Position numbers and translations under genes: made by a program. Positions 45,825 through 58,719 of a stretch of DNA of 64,000 bases are shown piece by piece. The notes below the pieces were generated by a model. It was given only the letters and a program-made list of their open reading frames with translations. It did no database searches and was not told the origin of the DNA. Origin of the DNA: Diatrype stigma (lineage: Eukaryota; Ascomycota; Sordariomycetes; Xylariales; Diatrypaceae); assembly GCA_022225965.2 (NCBI GenBank), contig JAKJXP020000087.1, positions 149,513 to 213,512 of the forward strand, in the 5' to 3' direction. Within the stretch, counting starts at the first letter, position 1. Every line of letters starts with the position of its first letter.

Positions 45825-48800
45825 TTTTGGTTTGGTCCTGTGCTGGGCTTTTTCTTGTTGGGTTGGGTTGGGATTGGCTTGGTTGGTTTCTTTCCGTGCG
45901 TGGTGGTGTTTGTTTGGAGATATGGCGGTATTCGTCCGCCCGTTCGTTTGTTCGTTCGTTCCTCAGGATTGGGTGGGTGAGTGAATGAGTGCGTGCAACT
46001 TCTGCCGCCGCTGCGAATCCTTGGGCTTCCCTTCAGCGATTGGTGAGGGGTGCCAAGATCAGGTGTGTGTATATGCCGAGATTCAACTCGTGTAACCGCT
46101 GGTGAGAAGGCCGGCCGAACATCAATAGCAGGGCATGTCGTTTGGGTCGCTAGGAAATGAACGTATTCGAGTGCCTGGACGTACGAAGTGCTCGGTAGGC
46201 GTATGTTATGGTATGAGGCACTTGATGAGGACTCGCCTCGGGCTTTTGGACTGATGATCTCCCAAATGCACTATATGGATAGGTGATTGACCAATCAGGG
46301 CCTGTAGATAAAGATGTTTTTTAAGCCGAACTACTGTTCTATCTAAGCTACGAACCTACGTAGGTATGTATGTATGTATGTACATACCGTAAACTTTCTG
46401 AACAGTGAACAAGGCTATTAGATAATCCTTTATCAGTAAAATCATCGACCTCGAATAACAACCTAAAGGTCCGTTCAAGGCTCGCATATCAGCCTCAGAT
46501 TTTCAGTTAAACTTGCACCACAGGCAACTACCTACGTTACTAGAAATGACGACCCTGGGCTCTTAGAGTCCAGCTTATAATTCCCAAACCTTTCCTATTC
46601 TGGCAAGAATTCCATCCAGCAGACTCCGCGATAGGAAAGGTTGAGCAAGATATACACAGGCACCACTACTACAGGAGTCGGAGGTGGCTGGAGCTTAATG
46701 AAAATCATCATTGGTCAGATCCTTATACAGCACAGCCACGCCTATGGCGCAGTGCCGCGGATAGCTTTCAACATTGACCATAAGTCAACGAGAGTAGGTA
46801 GCCTGGGAGACGAAGCTATGCCTCATCGCAGGGAGTCCTGAGCTGGTGGCTTATTTCTATGTAACCACATCATGCCCGTCATCAGACGACAGCCCAGGGG
46901 GGTTGCCAAGGGACATTCCCTGACCTATATGCCGGCCGTAGTTCCGGATATTGGACGCCGGCAAGCAAGGTCGAACAAGATGCAACGCTACTTAGCCTGG
47001 TATGTTAACGCGAATGCATCCTTCAGAGGGAAAGGAGGAAGAAGCAAGGAGAGAAAGAAAGAAGGAAGGAAAGTAAGGGCTTGGGCAGACACTACATGTC
47101 ACATTCACTCACTCACTCACATGCATGCCTCTCATACTCACGTTCTAAATATAGGCACATAGACACGTGCTGTGCGACTCTGTATGCAATGCATAGTGAC
47201 ATCCAGAGAGACACGCGAGAGACAGCTTACTACGAGGTAGTACTAGAGGCTCATATCGGACGATTGCAGGTACGATAAGCGAACAAGAGGGCGAGACGTC
47301 CCGGTCCCTAGGTATTTGCTCAGTTGGAGGTGTCTCCAGGGCGAGTATAGTATATGCGGCATGAGAGGAAGCCACGGTGCTGTGCTCATGACTGCTGTTG
47401 ATTCAATATATACGTCTGCAGACCCATGTGGCAGTCGAGACGCTCGATCGGGTTGGCGATCTACCTGGTCTTGGGCAGGTGGCTCTGAAGAATCAAGACA
47501 TTCACTCTTCTCATTGTTATGAGACAGAAATCTTCAGAGACGTAATCAAGACGTACCAGAAAGTTTGTTGGAAAAACAGGGTGCGAGGCAGCGAGGTCCC
47601 TTCACTTTCAATATGAGGCAATGAAACCTCGCCACGTTTCTCGAAAAGGGAAGTCAAGTTGCATGGCCACATCTCCTCTCCTTCAGCTCCCCACTTCCCC
47701 ATTCCATGTGTCAGTACCTCGTGGGTTCATCCGGTGTAAGATACCCGGAATTCTTAGCACTTGATATCGTATGTAGGGTGCAGAGGACCGCCTGAGCTGC
47801 ATACCGCCTCGTTCCCAACGAGGCGGATCAATGTACGTGTCGGGGTGCTGCAGTGTTGATGTAAATCCTGAAACCCGGATAGTGAGCCCAGAGTGATCCA
47901 TCCAGTATGTCTAGCATATAGAGACTCGGTGGGTAGTCTAGGACAGATGTATGCTCGCGTTTGACTTAAGACTTCGTATAGCCTTGTAGGGCGAAGTCCC
48001 ATATAATAGTTGTTGTATCATGAGTATTACGTAATTTCGAGTGATTCTAGGATCTACATAGTTAGGGAATAACGCCTGTGCACATGATTATTCCCGGGGT
48101 AATCCGAACTCGTGGATTCGAGTCAGAGGGGAAAGCATAGCTATGCGAGACTGATTCGGGGACTTGGTCGAGGACACAGATCATACCGGTTGCCCTCAGG
48201 GGGCCAGGGCTTGGAGCGGGTAATAAATTCATGACGAAACACTGGGGATCAAGCACCTGCCTCATTGGACCGAACTCGCGAGCGATGTGAATGGGGAATA
48301 TTAGAAAAAAATAATATGGAACAAAAGCTCTAAGAAGTTAGAATGGCCACTAGCTGAAGGGAAGATAAACACGAAATTATCAAAGTGACCTACGAAGTAA
48401 CCTAAGAATTGGCGGTGGGCGGTTATGTAACACTTGTCCGGTGAGTAGAAAATGTAAACATATCTGATTCGCGTATACGGTTGCGTCGCCGCAGAGAGAG
48501 GGGAGAGAGCCAAGGACGCATAAGCAAACCCGTCGAACAAGGTTCTCGCCAAGACCCAAGGAGGACGCAAACAGATTGGTTGGCTGACTGAGATTGCACA
48601 TGTGCAGGCAGGGATGGGCGGTGGATGCAGCCGTGATGATGTGTGGGAAGTCTGCATGGAAGGTTTCTAGAAGCTGACGCTGTCCCTTGCACTTGGAGTA
48701 GTTATTATAGCGACGGGGGTGTTTTCCTGGGGTTTCCCCTTGTATTAACCACCTACCCAACACCTATACCCAACAGCAGCGGTCACGATGAGACAGACCT

Positions 48801-51635
48801 GGCAAACGCGGCCACGGGGGATTGACACTGATCAGGGTCGCCGGGTGGACACGAAATATTCCCACATATGCTTCCACACACGCTTCGAGAAGGCCACGTT
48901 GGATCATCTCCCGCCCTTGCAGCAGGGACCAGGGGAGACGAGATAGAGTCGGCGCAGCGAAGCGTCGCCGGTTGTTATAACTATGTAGTAATGGATGGAT
49001 GGGAAGTTCCGCGCATCGATCTCCCCCTCCCTATGCTCATGTGCTTGGTTCGGCTATGGCGGGTGGTGCTGCATAGAATCCAAAGAGAGGAGACGGGGAA
49101 GATGGCGAATGACACAAAATCCGAGACACTGTGACATTGCACGGCAGGGCGGTTTCGGTGCTCTAGTAGATGGAAACCCAACCTTCATACTACACGCGTA
49201 CAATGATACGCACATGGTATCGTATAGATTGTACGGTATACATAGTTAGTATGACGAGAAGAGGAGAGAGAGGCTACATAGCTAGGGCCGCCTAGGCAGG
49301 TTGCGAAGTGTTTCTTGAACGCTACTCCGCAAGCGTTTATGAATGAACGAATAATCCCGGGAATGGTCTGCTCCTATGATTTTGAAGAGAGCGATCCTTA
49401 CAAACTGTGCCGACTAGCGACAGCCAGCGTCCAATCCTCCGTAGTCTGGCTGGTTGGGTTGTGTATCTACTGTCGGCCATCGGGTGCTAAAGCGGTGGGT
49501 GATGGAGCAGGAATCGTCGACGGAGATACCTAGCATGACTCCCATCTAGTTAACTATATGCAGTAGTTCACTTAATAAAACGCGTACTCAGATCTTCATT
49601 GTGAGACGGAATGGATGAAAGCATAAGGTTAGCAACGAGTATCGTCTCGTACGATGGCTGAAAGCTGATTGTATAAGTGGTTGTATAGCTGATGATCCTG
49701 ATTATATACCCATATAGTCAGGTGAGTATAGGTGATCGTATAGCCTATAGGTGATCGTATTTCAGAGACTAGCGGAACTGCCGCACATGTCTCGCATGAA
49801 AAGGAATCACCACGAAGTAAGAAGCTGGTAACTAACGCCGAGCTTGAGGTTGAAGAGATCTTGGTCAAGGTTTCGGAATGCGGAATGCGGAATGCAGAAT
49901 GCAGGAGATGGCAGATTGTATCCATGCAGACGGTACTGTACAATACCGAGGGGGGAGGGGGGGACGGGGGATCTGCCCAAAGCCTCGGACTGGGCACCCA
50001 ATGTTTGAGACAACCCGGCTACAGATAAAAGGCTTGTACGAATAGAGAGCAGGTGGGTACAGAACCATTAACTATTGGTAATGAGAAAAGAATTCGAAGA
50101 CGAAGAATTCCCCGAGACATTCCCAACTGCACCTAGTCGAGGGGTACCAGTGTATCAGGTTTCCCTTTTGCGATACTCTACTTACCTATTTTGGATCCTG
50201 TGCTCCAAGTCTCTAACCTGTAAGTGGTTCATGAACTCCCCTAACGAATGCCGTCCAATTAGCTACTAGTAGGCATGTATTGTATCTACATATATAGTAC
50301 CTACCTAGGTAGTTAGTAGGTACCAGGAATGGATGTAGCAGTGCAGTTGCCCTGTGGCATTAGGTAGAGGCAGTGAGGTGAAAAACGTCGATTCACCGAA
50401 AAGACGGAAGGATGGGATGAAGACAACTTGCATCTACGTGCTCCGTATAATACCAGCATGTACGCAAGATATATTGCAGAGTACAGCACATCAGTGGCTG
50501 CAGGTGTATGCAGACATTATCAATCAAGTCCATGTAGGCCAAGCCACTATCTCCGTCCTTATGTACGAAGCAAGTGTGTGTATGTATGCAATGCAGTCCG
50601 ATGACCCAAACTGTCAGGTCAGGAAACCAAACCTGCAGAAGATTTGGTGATGGCCTAACACTATAGTATAGTAGTAATGTCAGCCTTCGGCAGGTTTCAT
50701 TTTGATAGACAGGGCCACTCCTCTGCAGATAGCGGCAGGTATGGTACCTACATACCTACACACATATAGGTATGTATTCAATGCCTACTTTGAGGGTCAG
50801 ATCTCAGGCAGTTAGATACCAATAGTATATAATCGCCAAGATGAGACATATCGACACCCACCCGCAGTTACATAACTTACATGCCACCACACACCGTCAC
50901 TCTGACCGACGCTATAATACCTGAATTAAACTTTGCCTATAAGCAGCTATAAGCCAATATAGGAGACGTAAACTTCGAAAATATCTACTGACGTAGCACT
51001 GCTTTCACCACCTTGCCTATCAGCCTGCCGGCACACATATCATCACGCATAGAACCTTCTCTTCTTCTGCGCACGGATGCTTCCTTTGCATACCTACCTA
51101 ATTACATCGTACATGATGAGTTGCAACCCATGCATAGTACTTATAAAGAGGTAGGTCGGGAGGCACGAGTGAAGCGATAGGTACCTGCTATAAACTACTA
51201 TGAGGTACCTACCTATAATTTTGTAAGGCACCTCGCCCACAAGTCTCCTGGACCCAGCATTCGAATCTTTCCGTGGTGCTTCTTCGTACGTCAGTAATAT
51301 GATATACCTAATCAAATATTGGGCAATCTGGCTCCTCAGCTTAGCAAGGGTGCCAAGGGTGCCTTAACAGAACGAAGTCGTGCTTCGGCCAGAACGCGAA
51401 CTATAACAGTTTTTCACCTGGGTGCCTCTGTAGGCGAAAGTAGGCAATTGAAACGATACGAAAGGGGATAGGCGTAGGCAGGTGTTTTACGTACAACCTT
51501 ATGTACGGCATGTATAGCTTGTATGGCATGTACGGCATGTGTGTTTTGTGTGAGAGGTGAGAGGTATGTAGGTATGTATGTACTATGGTGTTATTGTCCT
51601 GGCTTGTTCCCTACCTACCGGCCCTGCCTACAGGT

Positions 51636-51641
<6 letters not shown>

Positions 51642-51676
<35 letters not shown>
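51642..51676. repeat. (TG)n microsatellite
   Basis: About 17 uninterrupted TG units, followed by ATGGATGCATGG. Confidence 0.9.
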
Positions 51677-51679
<3 letters not shown>

Positions 51680-52606
51680 GATGCATGGGTAGAGGGAGAC
51701 CTGCAGTGTTATAGACACCCTTATGCGAGTTGACCCGGTCGTAAGCCCACCTCTGCAGTGCTGGTATTCGAAGGGCGTTCCATACCAGTCGGTCATGCAA
51801 ACCTTTACGTACCGATGCTACCCACGAAGTACCTGCTTACATTGTATGCAAATCCCTATAATCTAACTCACCTGCATGCCTGGCATGCTACTACTACGGG
51901 AGAAGAAGGAAGACAAGCAGCCTCGAGAGATGAGACGAGAAGACGAATTGCATCGATGTGTTTTTACGTGCACCTCGTACGTATTCGTAAAATACAACCT
52001 GAACCTCTAGTCCAATCCACGGCCCACAGCGAGACACCAAGGATCAGCCCGCCTAAGTCATTAGTGCTCGTCCCCACCACCTCTTCCAACTTCCCAAGGC
52101 TGCTGGGGCTGCTGGACACTAATCAACCACAGGTACCCGCCTAGGGAGTTACCTAGGGAGTTACCTAGGGTATTTGTAGGTACTGTACTCTGGTACCGGG
52201 GCTGCTGTTGCTCTTTCGGCCTCCGGTCCTGGACGAGTCCTTGACAGCTTGGGCGGACAAGAATTAGTGGCGGCCTCCTATTCATATTAGACCTCCACGA
52301 TCCTCTTTTCGTGCATTTGATCCATTTTGGACCGGCTCGTCCCAGCCATAGTTAAGTGCCCATAACCAACCGGCGCTCCTCTTTTCCCTCTTACATACCA
52401 CTTTCCTTGCCTAGCCCTATCTGCCGTGTGTGTTTGTGTGATTTTCACCTCAGTACACACATAAGCCCATAAAGAGACAATATCAGGCAGTCGAAAACGA
52501 GCCCGGCATTCCCCTGCATAGAATTGCCTGCCCACTTGGCGCAGCCGTTTACACTGATTAGTGTAGTATAGGTACGTGCGTGCCTGTCTTATGTGTCCTG
52601 CCTGGG

Positions 52607-52703
52607 TATGTGTGGTGTGTGGTGTGTGGTGTGTGGTGTGTGGTGTGTGGTGTGTGGTGCGTGGTGTGCGTGGTGCGTGGTGTGTGTGTGTGCGTGTGTG
52701 TGT
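52607..52703. repeat. GTGTGGT minisatellite merging into (TG)n
   Basis: About ten copies of a 7-nt unit (gtgtggt), with some gtgcgtggt variants, run into a TG-rich tail. The strand is purely G/T, with a few C. Confidence 0.85.
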
Positions 52704-53132
52704 CTGAATAATATTACCGAGCCCGCCATCTTTCGTTCGTCCTCATGACCCTTATCCGAACTCTTTTATTACTAGACAGAATAATAATCGTTCAAAAACG
52801 CCTAGGGTTGCGAATTTGCTTCCGTCTCACTTGACCTGAGCTGGGACCCCTCAAACTCGACATTATCTAACAGCAGCCTCGCGCAATCCGTTGCGCCAAC
52901 AGATTTCAGCTACTTGCTTTTGTCTTGAGACTCATCACTTGTCGAAGCAGTACCGATTCCATCAGTAGTTACGCTCTTTGTAGTGAGGGTGAGACTGGAA
53001 CATAACATCACCTCTTGCGATATCCCCCTCCATCTTGCGACAATTTGCGCCCTCCCTTAGCGGAGCATTCTTTCCGCCTCAAAGCTAGTCAGGTCAGGCT
53101 TCGGTCGGTTCGACTACCTACTTACGCCCACG

Positions 53133-54429
53133 ATGGCCGCCGAGAAACCCTCAGTGCTCATCATCGGTGGGATGGGATATATTGGAAGATTCCTAGCCCG
53201 CCACATACACGAGAATCAGCTCGCATCCGAGGTCCGCCTAGTCGATAAGAAGCCTCCGGAGATTGTATGGCTTGCCCCAGAGTTCGAGGAGGCATGTTCG
53301 AGAAAGTATTTCATGCAAAAAGATGCGAGTAAAGAAGGTACGTACGCTTTACAACGATGAAAGGGTTTATAGGACAAATAGAGACCTTGGCTTGGGTAGC
53401 CGCTGAGTCATAAATATGCTAATGCCTGGTTTTGGTCGTAGATGCGCTGCAGGAGATCTTCAACAGACCAGATGGTAAAGAGTGGGACTACGTCTTCAAT
53501 TGCGGAGGCGAAACGAGATATTCCCAAGGCGAGGAGAGATACAGAGCCCTGAACCTGGCACTGTCGGTAGCCGTCGCGAAGGAGGCGGCTAAGAGAAAAG
53601 TGAGGTGTTTCATCGAACTGAGTACAGGGTCGGTCTACAAACCGAACTCGTCGCCGAGTAAAGAAGGCGACAAGTTGAAGCCTTGGAGTCAAATGGCAGT
53701 GGTAAAGCAGGAAGCGGAGGAGGCATTATCTAAAATAGAAGGGTATGTCTCACCCATCTACTACACGAATATGCTGGCACCAACTAAACGCTCACTCTGC
53801 ACAGGCTGAACCTGGTCATCGCCCGTCTAGCCTACGTATACGGCCCCTATGCGACGCAGGAGCTCTCGACGTCGCTGTGTCTAGCGCGAGTCTACCAGAG
53901 TTTCGAGGAAGACCTCAAGTTTCTATGGACCAAGGAGCTGCGCATGAATTCGGTCCATATCGATGATGTCGTGCGAGCGCTGTGGGCCATGGCGACGTGG
54001 TACGACTCTGGAAAGCCGAATTGGGATGCTGCGGCGATGGGTGAGACGCCCATCTTCAACGTCGTCGACAAGGGTGCGACGTCGCAGGGCACCATCGCCG
54101 ACATCATCGGGGAACTGTTCAACATCAAGACGACGTTCCAAGGCCAGATCCTCAGCAATTTTGCCCGGTTCAATATGGATACCATCGTCGATGACATCAA
54201 CGAGGATGTCCTGGACCCGTGGGGTGAACTTCTCACCGAGGCTGGTATCACGAAGAGCATCCCCCTCAGCCCGTTCACGGAGAAGGAGCTGCTGAAGGAC
54301 ACGGACCTCAGCATGGATGGCAGCCGCCTCGAACAGGTGGTTGGCTTCCAGTACGAGAAGCCCGTGATCGCCAAGGAGCTGGTCGCGGAGGTGATTGAGA
54401 GCTACAAGAAAATGAAGTGGTGGCCATGA
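53133..54429 (+). CDS. NAD-dependent epimerase/dehydratase-like protein (three exons)
   Basis: Exons 53133-53337, 53442-53742 and 53805-54429 join to 376 residues. The family is the extended short-chain dehydrogenase fold, which binds NAD(P) and acts on nucleotide sugars, sterols or related substrates. Seen: N-terminal Rossmann motif GGMGYIG (12-18), an acidic second strand (VRLVDKK), NCGGETRYSQGEERYRALN (from 88), the STGSVY strand (129-134) and ARLAYVYGPYA after the expected active site. Where the catalytic YxxxK is expected, the sequence reads MAVVK (Met153 to Lys157): the lysine is kept but the tyrosine is missing. HIDDVVRALWAMATW and NVVDKGATSQGTIADIIGE are typical of the substrate domain. 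It may therefore be a binding or regulatory protein rather than an active enzyme. The exact substrate is unknown. Confidence 0.85.
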
Positions 54430-56609
54430 CCTCGATAACATGACATAGCGCGACACGCAGCGCACCGGGGAGACTTATAAGAGTAGAGTGGGGGAGATCA
54501 CGGAACCAGTCCGGCAGGCGGTCTCGAGCCTCGATATTTGTTGCATTTCGAAAACGGATCCGCGAATAGTTTCATGACGACTTGATGAAAACGTCTCAGC
54601 ATATGCAAGTAGATGGATGAGCTCAGTCACGGCAGCGGTGAAGAGACCTTGTTTTTTGTTTGTCTTTGCTTTTTGTTCGGTTCTACCTATGATGTTTCGA
54701 AACGGCCTTATACGGTGGTGGTGGGGGTTGGAGAAGGAGGGAGAGGGGGAAAGGGGACGAGGGAGGCGGAACAGAGACGTTGAACTGTATGATAGGATAT
54801 CCTTTTTCTTTTGCCCTCGGCGGACATACACGCAGCATACACGGCGACATCGAGCGATCATCGTCTTTCAGGGTTGAGGCTCGAGAACCTAGCCGGTTAA
54901 TCTCAACCATCTATATATTTACAAACAATCATAGATACCTACCTAGCCACCAGCGCAAGGCCGTGTCCGGTTCGTGACGTGATGTGAAGATGTAATTGTA
55001 GCCAGGTGGGTGCTTGTTCTTGGTTGACCACTGGCCCTACATGCCGCTGAGGAAGAGAAGCAAAGAGAAAAGAATGGAAACTGCAAGGCATGACCCGTGT
55101 CTCATAAAGGTGGGATGGAAAAGGCTGTGTTCAACGTATAAGTCTCATGATGAGACTCGAAGCTTTCGACACGTGTTGCCGACTTGGACATTGTCAATGA
55201 GAACCGAAATAACAGTTGAGACCTCCGGCTTCCCTTTACAGGTACAATAGTAAGGCACCTTATCCAACCACACAGTGAATACTTTTCTTGGGTGGTTAAA
55301 TATACCAACAGCACAGCGTCCCCCAAGCAAAGCGTTCCTGGCGCCGTAGATTCGGGTACGTGGGGTGTTCTACCCAACCCCGACCAGCACAAGGTTGCAA
55401 CATCTCATCTCATCTACCTACGCAACCTTCATACTCACCCCCCTCACTAGCCTTCCTATATATGGCTGACAGCTTTCTAGTTCACACACTTATATAATGC
55501 CTACATAGCTGGCATTGAGTTCTGTGCGTGTGCCGCTGTTCTGTGATATAACAATAGCCAATAGGTAGCTTGAAGAACTGGCTTGAACCGGAATCGCGAA
55601 AGCGTCGTCGATTGATTGATGTGCGCTAGCTGACGAGATAACTAACCGGTCCCAAAGTCGTCGAACGGGTAGGAATCAGACAGGGCAATTAGGGCTTGGC
55701 TACTAGCTAGGCAGGTAACTTAGTGATATACCTTAATGATACGGATACAGGCTCGTTCGTGGGACCCGTCGAATTGCGAGTGCGCGGGTAATCCCTGGAG
55801 TCGGGAGGGACGAAAAAACCAGAGCGACGGCCCCGACGGGACTGCCGCCGGCGGGACGGGAATTACGTAGTCGGACGGAGCAAGGTAACCCCTACATACA
55901 TACATACATGTAGCTAGGTACCTAATGTGACCACTACGAATCACCCCGCAATCCGAATCATCGAATGAGAAAGAGACGACCCCGCCGCGACCAGAGACCT
56001 GAAGCCCTACTACGTAGGAGGTATGTACCTAGGTATGCTACAACAGGTATTGTCCTATGCTACCGCTACTGCATGTGGGCTAACGACATCTGATAGCTAG
56101 GTGCCGCATAGTTTATACTCCCAACAATAATTGCTATAGCTCACCCACTCTCCTTCGTACCACGTCTCTCGCCTCATCAAAGAGCCAGGCTCAACTGAGA
56201 TATAGATCATCACACCTACTTAGTTCGTCGACCTTGCGGGCGATTGCATAGGTACTTAGTCGGTTCAGTCGTCTCTTGGAGAAGATCTTCGTGGTGGGCG
56301 TTTCACATGCTTCTCAGCTTTGCATTCGTCAGGACGGGTCGTTACAGACCAGCATATATAAACTAAGCTAGGAGAACCTCGGTTTCGGCCCGTAGTCCAA
56401 CCTACCTATTACCTACACCTGTTTATCTAGACTAAAGCGATTTCTCGACTTCGCAACTCCTTACGCGGTGTTCGTTCGTTTGATATCTGCAACTTCCCCG
56501 ACGCTGCCTAGCTAACTAGAGCACAAGCTCATTCATCATCGAGCAGCGAAACGTCTCATCATATTTCGATCACCGCCATATAGTTAGATATAGACACAAC
56601 CAAGCAAAC
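54430..56609. other. intergenic DNA
   Basis: About 2.2 kb with no supportable gene. CTAGGTACCTA motifs occur at 55913-55923 and GTACCTAGGTATG at 56025-56037, along with a CATACATACATACATG tract at 55895-55910. Confidence 0.5.
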
Positions 56610-57448
56610 ATGGCAGCTCCCGCAAACAAGCACATTGGCGACCTAAATGGGAAATGGGTCCTTGTAAGTCCGCTTGCTTTCTTGCTCGCTCGTTTGCCTC
56701 CTGCCTCCTTGTTCGCCATGTTACTACAACCGCCATCCATTGATCCATCCATCTGATCATCGTCTCCCCTTACCTTCATCCGCCTCTAACCCCCCTCCTC
56801 ACCACCTTTCTCTTCTCTCCTAACCACCCCGGAAAAAAACAGAACAAGACGCTCTCCGACCCTACCGAGCCGGCCCTCGCCCTCCAGGGCGTAGGCTGGA
56901 TGACGCGCAAGGCGATCGGCCTGGCGACCGTGACGCTGCACGCGAAGCAGCACCAGGCGCCGCCTTCGCCGCCGTCGACCGCGACCAACCCGGTGACGCA
57001 CATCGACATCGACCAGACGATCACGGGCGGGATGCAGGGCAACGCGGAGCGGCGGTGCCTGGACTGGGAGGCGCGCGCGCACAGCGACTGGCTGTTCGGG
57101 TCGGTGCGGGGCCGCACGCGCTGGGCCACGGGCGCCGACGTGCGCGGCTGGGTCGCCGAGACGTACGGCGCCTTCCTGGCCGCCGGCGACGAAGGGGGCG
57201 AGGAGTGGCTGGAGGAGCCGGACGGCGAGCAGACCGGGCCCGAGGCCGAGTTCGGCGGCCCGGGCAACACCCACGTCCTGAACCACGTGGAGAACCTGGA
57301 CGAGGGCCGCGGGTGGACCGCCACGCAGGTCTGGGGCTTCCAGAAGATCGGCGGCGAGCGCAGGTACGTGCGCCATGTGGTCGTTGCCGACAAGGGCGCG
57401 AAGAAGGTCGTTACGATGAAGATGGTGTATGATTATATCCCGGAATAG
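56610..57448 (+). CDS. conserved fungal hypothetical protein, possibly lipocalin-like (two exons)
   Basis: Exons 56610-56663 and 56843-57448 join in phase 0 to 219 residues. Seen: an N-terminal IGDLNGKWVL followed by NKTLSDPTEPALALQGVGW, then TRKAIGLATVTLHAKQH, HIDIDQTITGG, RCLDWEARAHSDWLFGSV, RGRTRWATG, and near the end GWTATQVWGFQKIGGERRY followed by VRHVVVADKGAKKV and MVYDYIPE. The alternating strands and the GxW near the start resemble small lipocalin-type barrels that bind hydrophobic ligands, and similar proteins are common in filamentous fungi, but I know of no proven function. There is no signal peptide, so it is probably cytosolic. An acidic loop (about 125-150) is GC-rich. Exon 2 has very high GC. 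Confidence 0.75.
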
Positions 57449-58033
57449 AGGAGGAGCGAGGTCAGGGGTGTGGGATGTGATGGTATGGACGCCATTGATG
57501 ATGCATGAATATTTTTCGAGCACTGCGAGAATGCAAGAAGAATTGAACACCTCTTGCGTAGTTTTGAATTTGTTATGCCTCATTTTTTTCTTCCGTGTTG
57601 CAAATAGACTAAATGGAGTTTCCTAGCTCTACGACCCGCCAACGCCCGTCTTGCCTTTTATGATCGAAAGCCGCCCCTTTCTTGAGGCCTGGTCAACAAT
57701 TGTTGAGTTTTGCCGCTCCAGTTCAGTCCGGTTCGACCAAGTCCTTCCGGGCGCCTTGTATGCAGTGTTGAAACCCACACGACGCCCTCCTTTCCTGTTA
57801 TTCTATCAAACGATCCGTTGAACGCCGCGATGATCACCAATCTGACTGAACCTCACCCGTTCGTTGTCTTCGTCATACGTTTCCACCTGCCGCCGTTGAG
57901 TATCGATCGTACTTTCGTTCCGGCGACGCATAGTCTTTATTTACTCTCTTCCGTTGTGTCCACCACCGACTGCCATATGCACCAAAGGACCTCCCCGCCC
58001 CCTCCCTCACTTCACTCCGCTTCGCTTCCCAGC
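57449..58033. other. convergent 3' intergenic region
   Basis: About 585 bp between the converging ends of the lipocalin-like and CBS genes. No supportable gene. Confidence 0.5.
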
Positions 58034-58719
58034 TCACGCAGGCCGCCTCTTGACGAACTGCTCGAGGTCGTCGCGGGTGGCGACGCCGAGGACGAAGCGG
58101 CGGTCCTCGTCGGTGACGACGGCGAAGTCCTGGCGCTGGCCGGCGTGGTCGGCGCCCTCGAAGAAGGCCTCGAGGTCCTCGAGGGGGGTGGCGAGGGTGA
58201 TGACGCGGTAGGGGTGGGCGCCGCGGCCGCCGCGGCGCTGGAAGCGCGTCATGGCGCGCGAGATGGGGTCCGCGGCCGCCACCTGCCCGGACTCCAGCTG
58301 CGCCTGCAGCGCCGGCATCGCCACGTACCCCAGCAGCGCCCGCGTCGCCCCGTCCACCACCGTCAGGTGCGTGTAGTCCCGCTCGAAGGCCGCCGCGAGC
58401 GCCACCGAGACCGAGTCGCTGGGGTTGAGGGAGAGCGCCGAGGGCGGCTCGAGGTCTTGCACTGTTGCCTGTTTCGTTGCTTGCTTGTCAGTCGGTCGGT
58501 CGGTCTCACTGATGCATTGGGATGCTGGGGAGGTTCGTTTTGGAGGTGAGCAGAGGGGCAGGTGCAGTGAGACACGAAGCGAGGGAGGGAGGGATGAATG
58601 TCTAGGTGGGTGAACAGGCGCCTTACTCCTCGATACCTTGACGACCACTTCGAGACGTAGGGCTGGCCTGATAGAGGGGTGGGCCCGATGTGGGACCCGG
58701 CCTTGAGCGTCTCCGCCAT
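58034..58719 (-). CDS. CBS-domain pair protein (two exons)
   Basis: Minus-strand exons 58627-58719 and 58034-58468 join in phase 0 to 175 residues. Known role of the fold: CBS pairs bind adenosyl ligands such as AMP, ATP or S-adenosylmethionine and regulate partner proteins. Seen: MAETLKAGSHIGPTPLSGQ, the WSSRYRG block ending exon 1, ATVQDLEPPSALSLNPSDS opening exon 2, then ALAAAFERDYTHLTVVDG and ALLGYVAMPALQ (CBS 1), and ISRAMTRFQR, RVITLATPLEDLEAFFE, DFAVVTDEDRRFVLGVAT with DDLEQFVKRRPA (CBS 2). There is no other domain, so this is a stand-alone regulatory module. The donor GTAAGG after RYRG and the acceptor AACAG before GCA fit phase and the family. An earlier donor at GTATCG would break the frame. 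Confidence 0.85.

Larger units (their letters stand above)
45825..53132. other. 7.3 kb gene-poor region with simple repeats
   Basis: No frame here shows a recognisable domain or a consistent splice pattern. It holds GTATGTATGTATG near 46365-46382, GGAATGC repeats at 49876-49905, a direct repeat of ataggtgatcgtat near 49728-49760, CCTACCTAGGTAG at about 50301-50313, a (TG)n tract at 51642-51676 and a GTGTGGT array at 52607-52703. It may contain noncoding transcripts or decayed genes that I cannot see. Confidence 0.5.

Noticed and set aside
45222..45984. Plus-strand frames opposite the small membrane protein
   Set aside because: They lack a domain and run out into T/G-rich repeats; the minus strand has the better start, anchor and composition, though this choice is less certain than the others.
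56786..57583. 265-codon minus-strand frame opposite the lipocalin-like gene
   Set aside because: Its composition is Arg/Ala/Val-rich shadow coding; the plus strand has spliced, conserved sequence.
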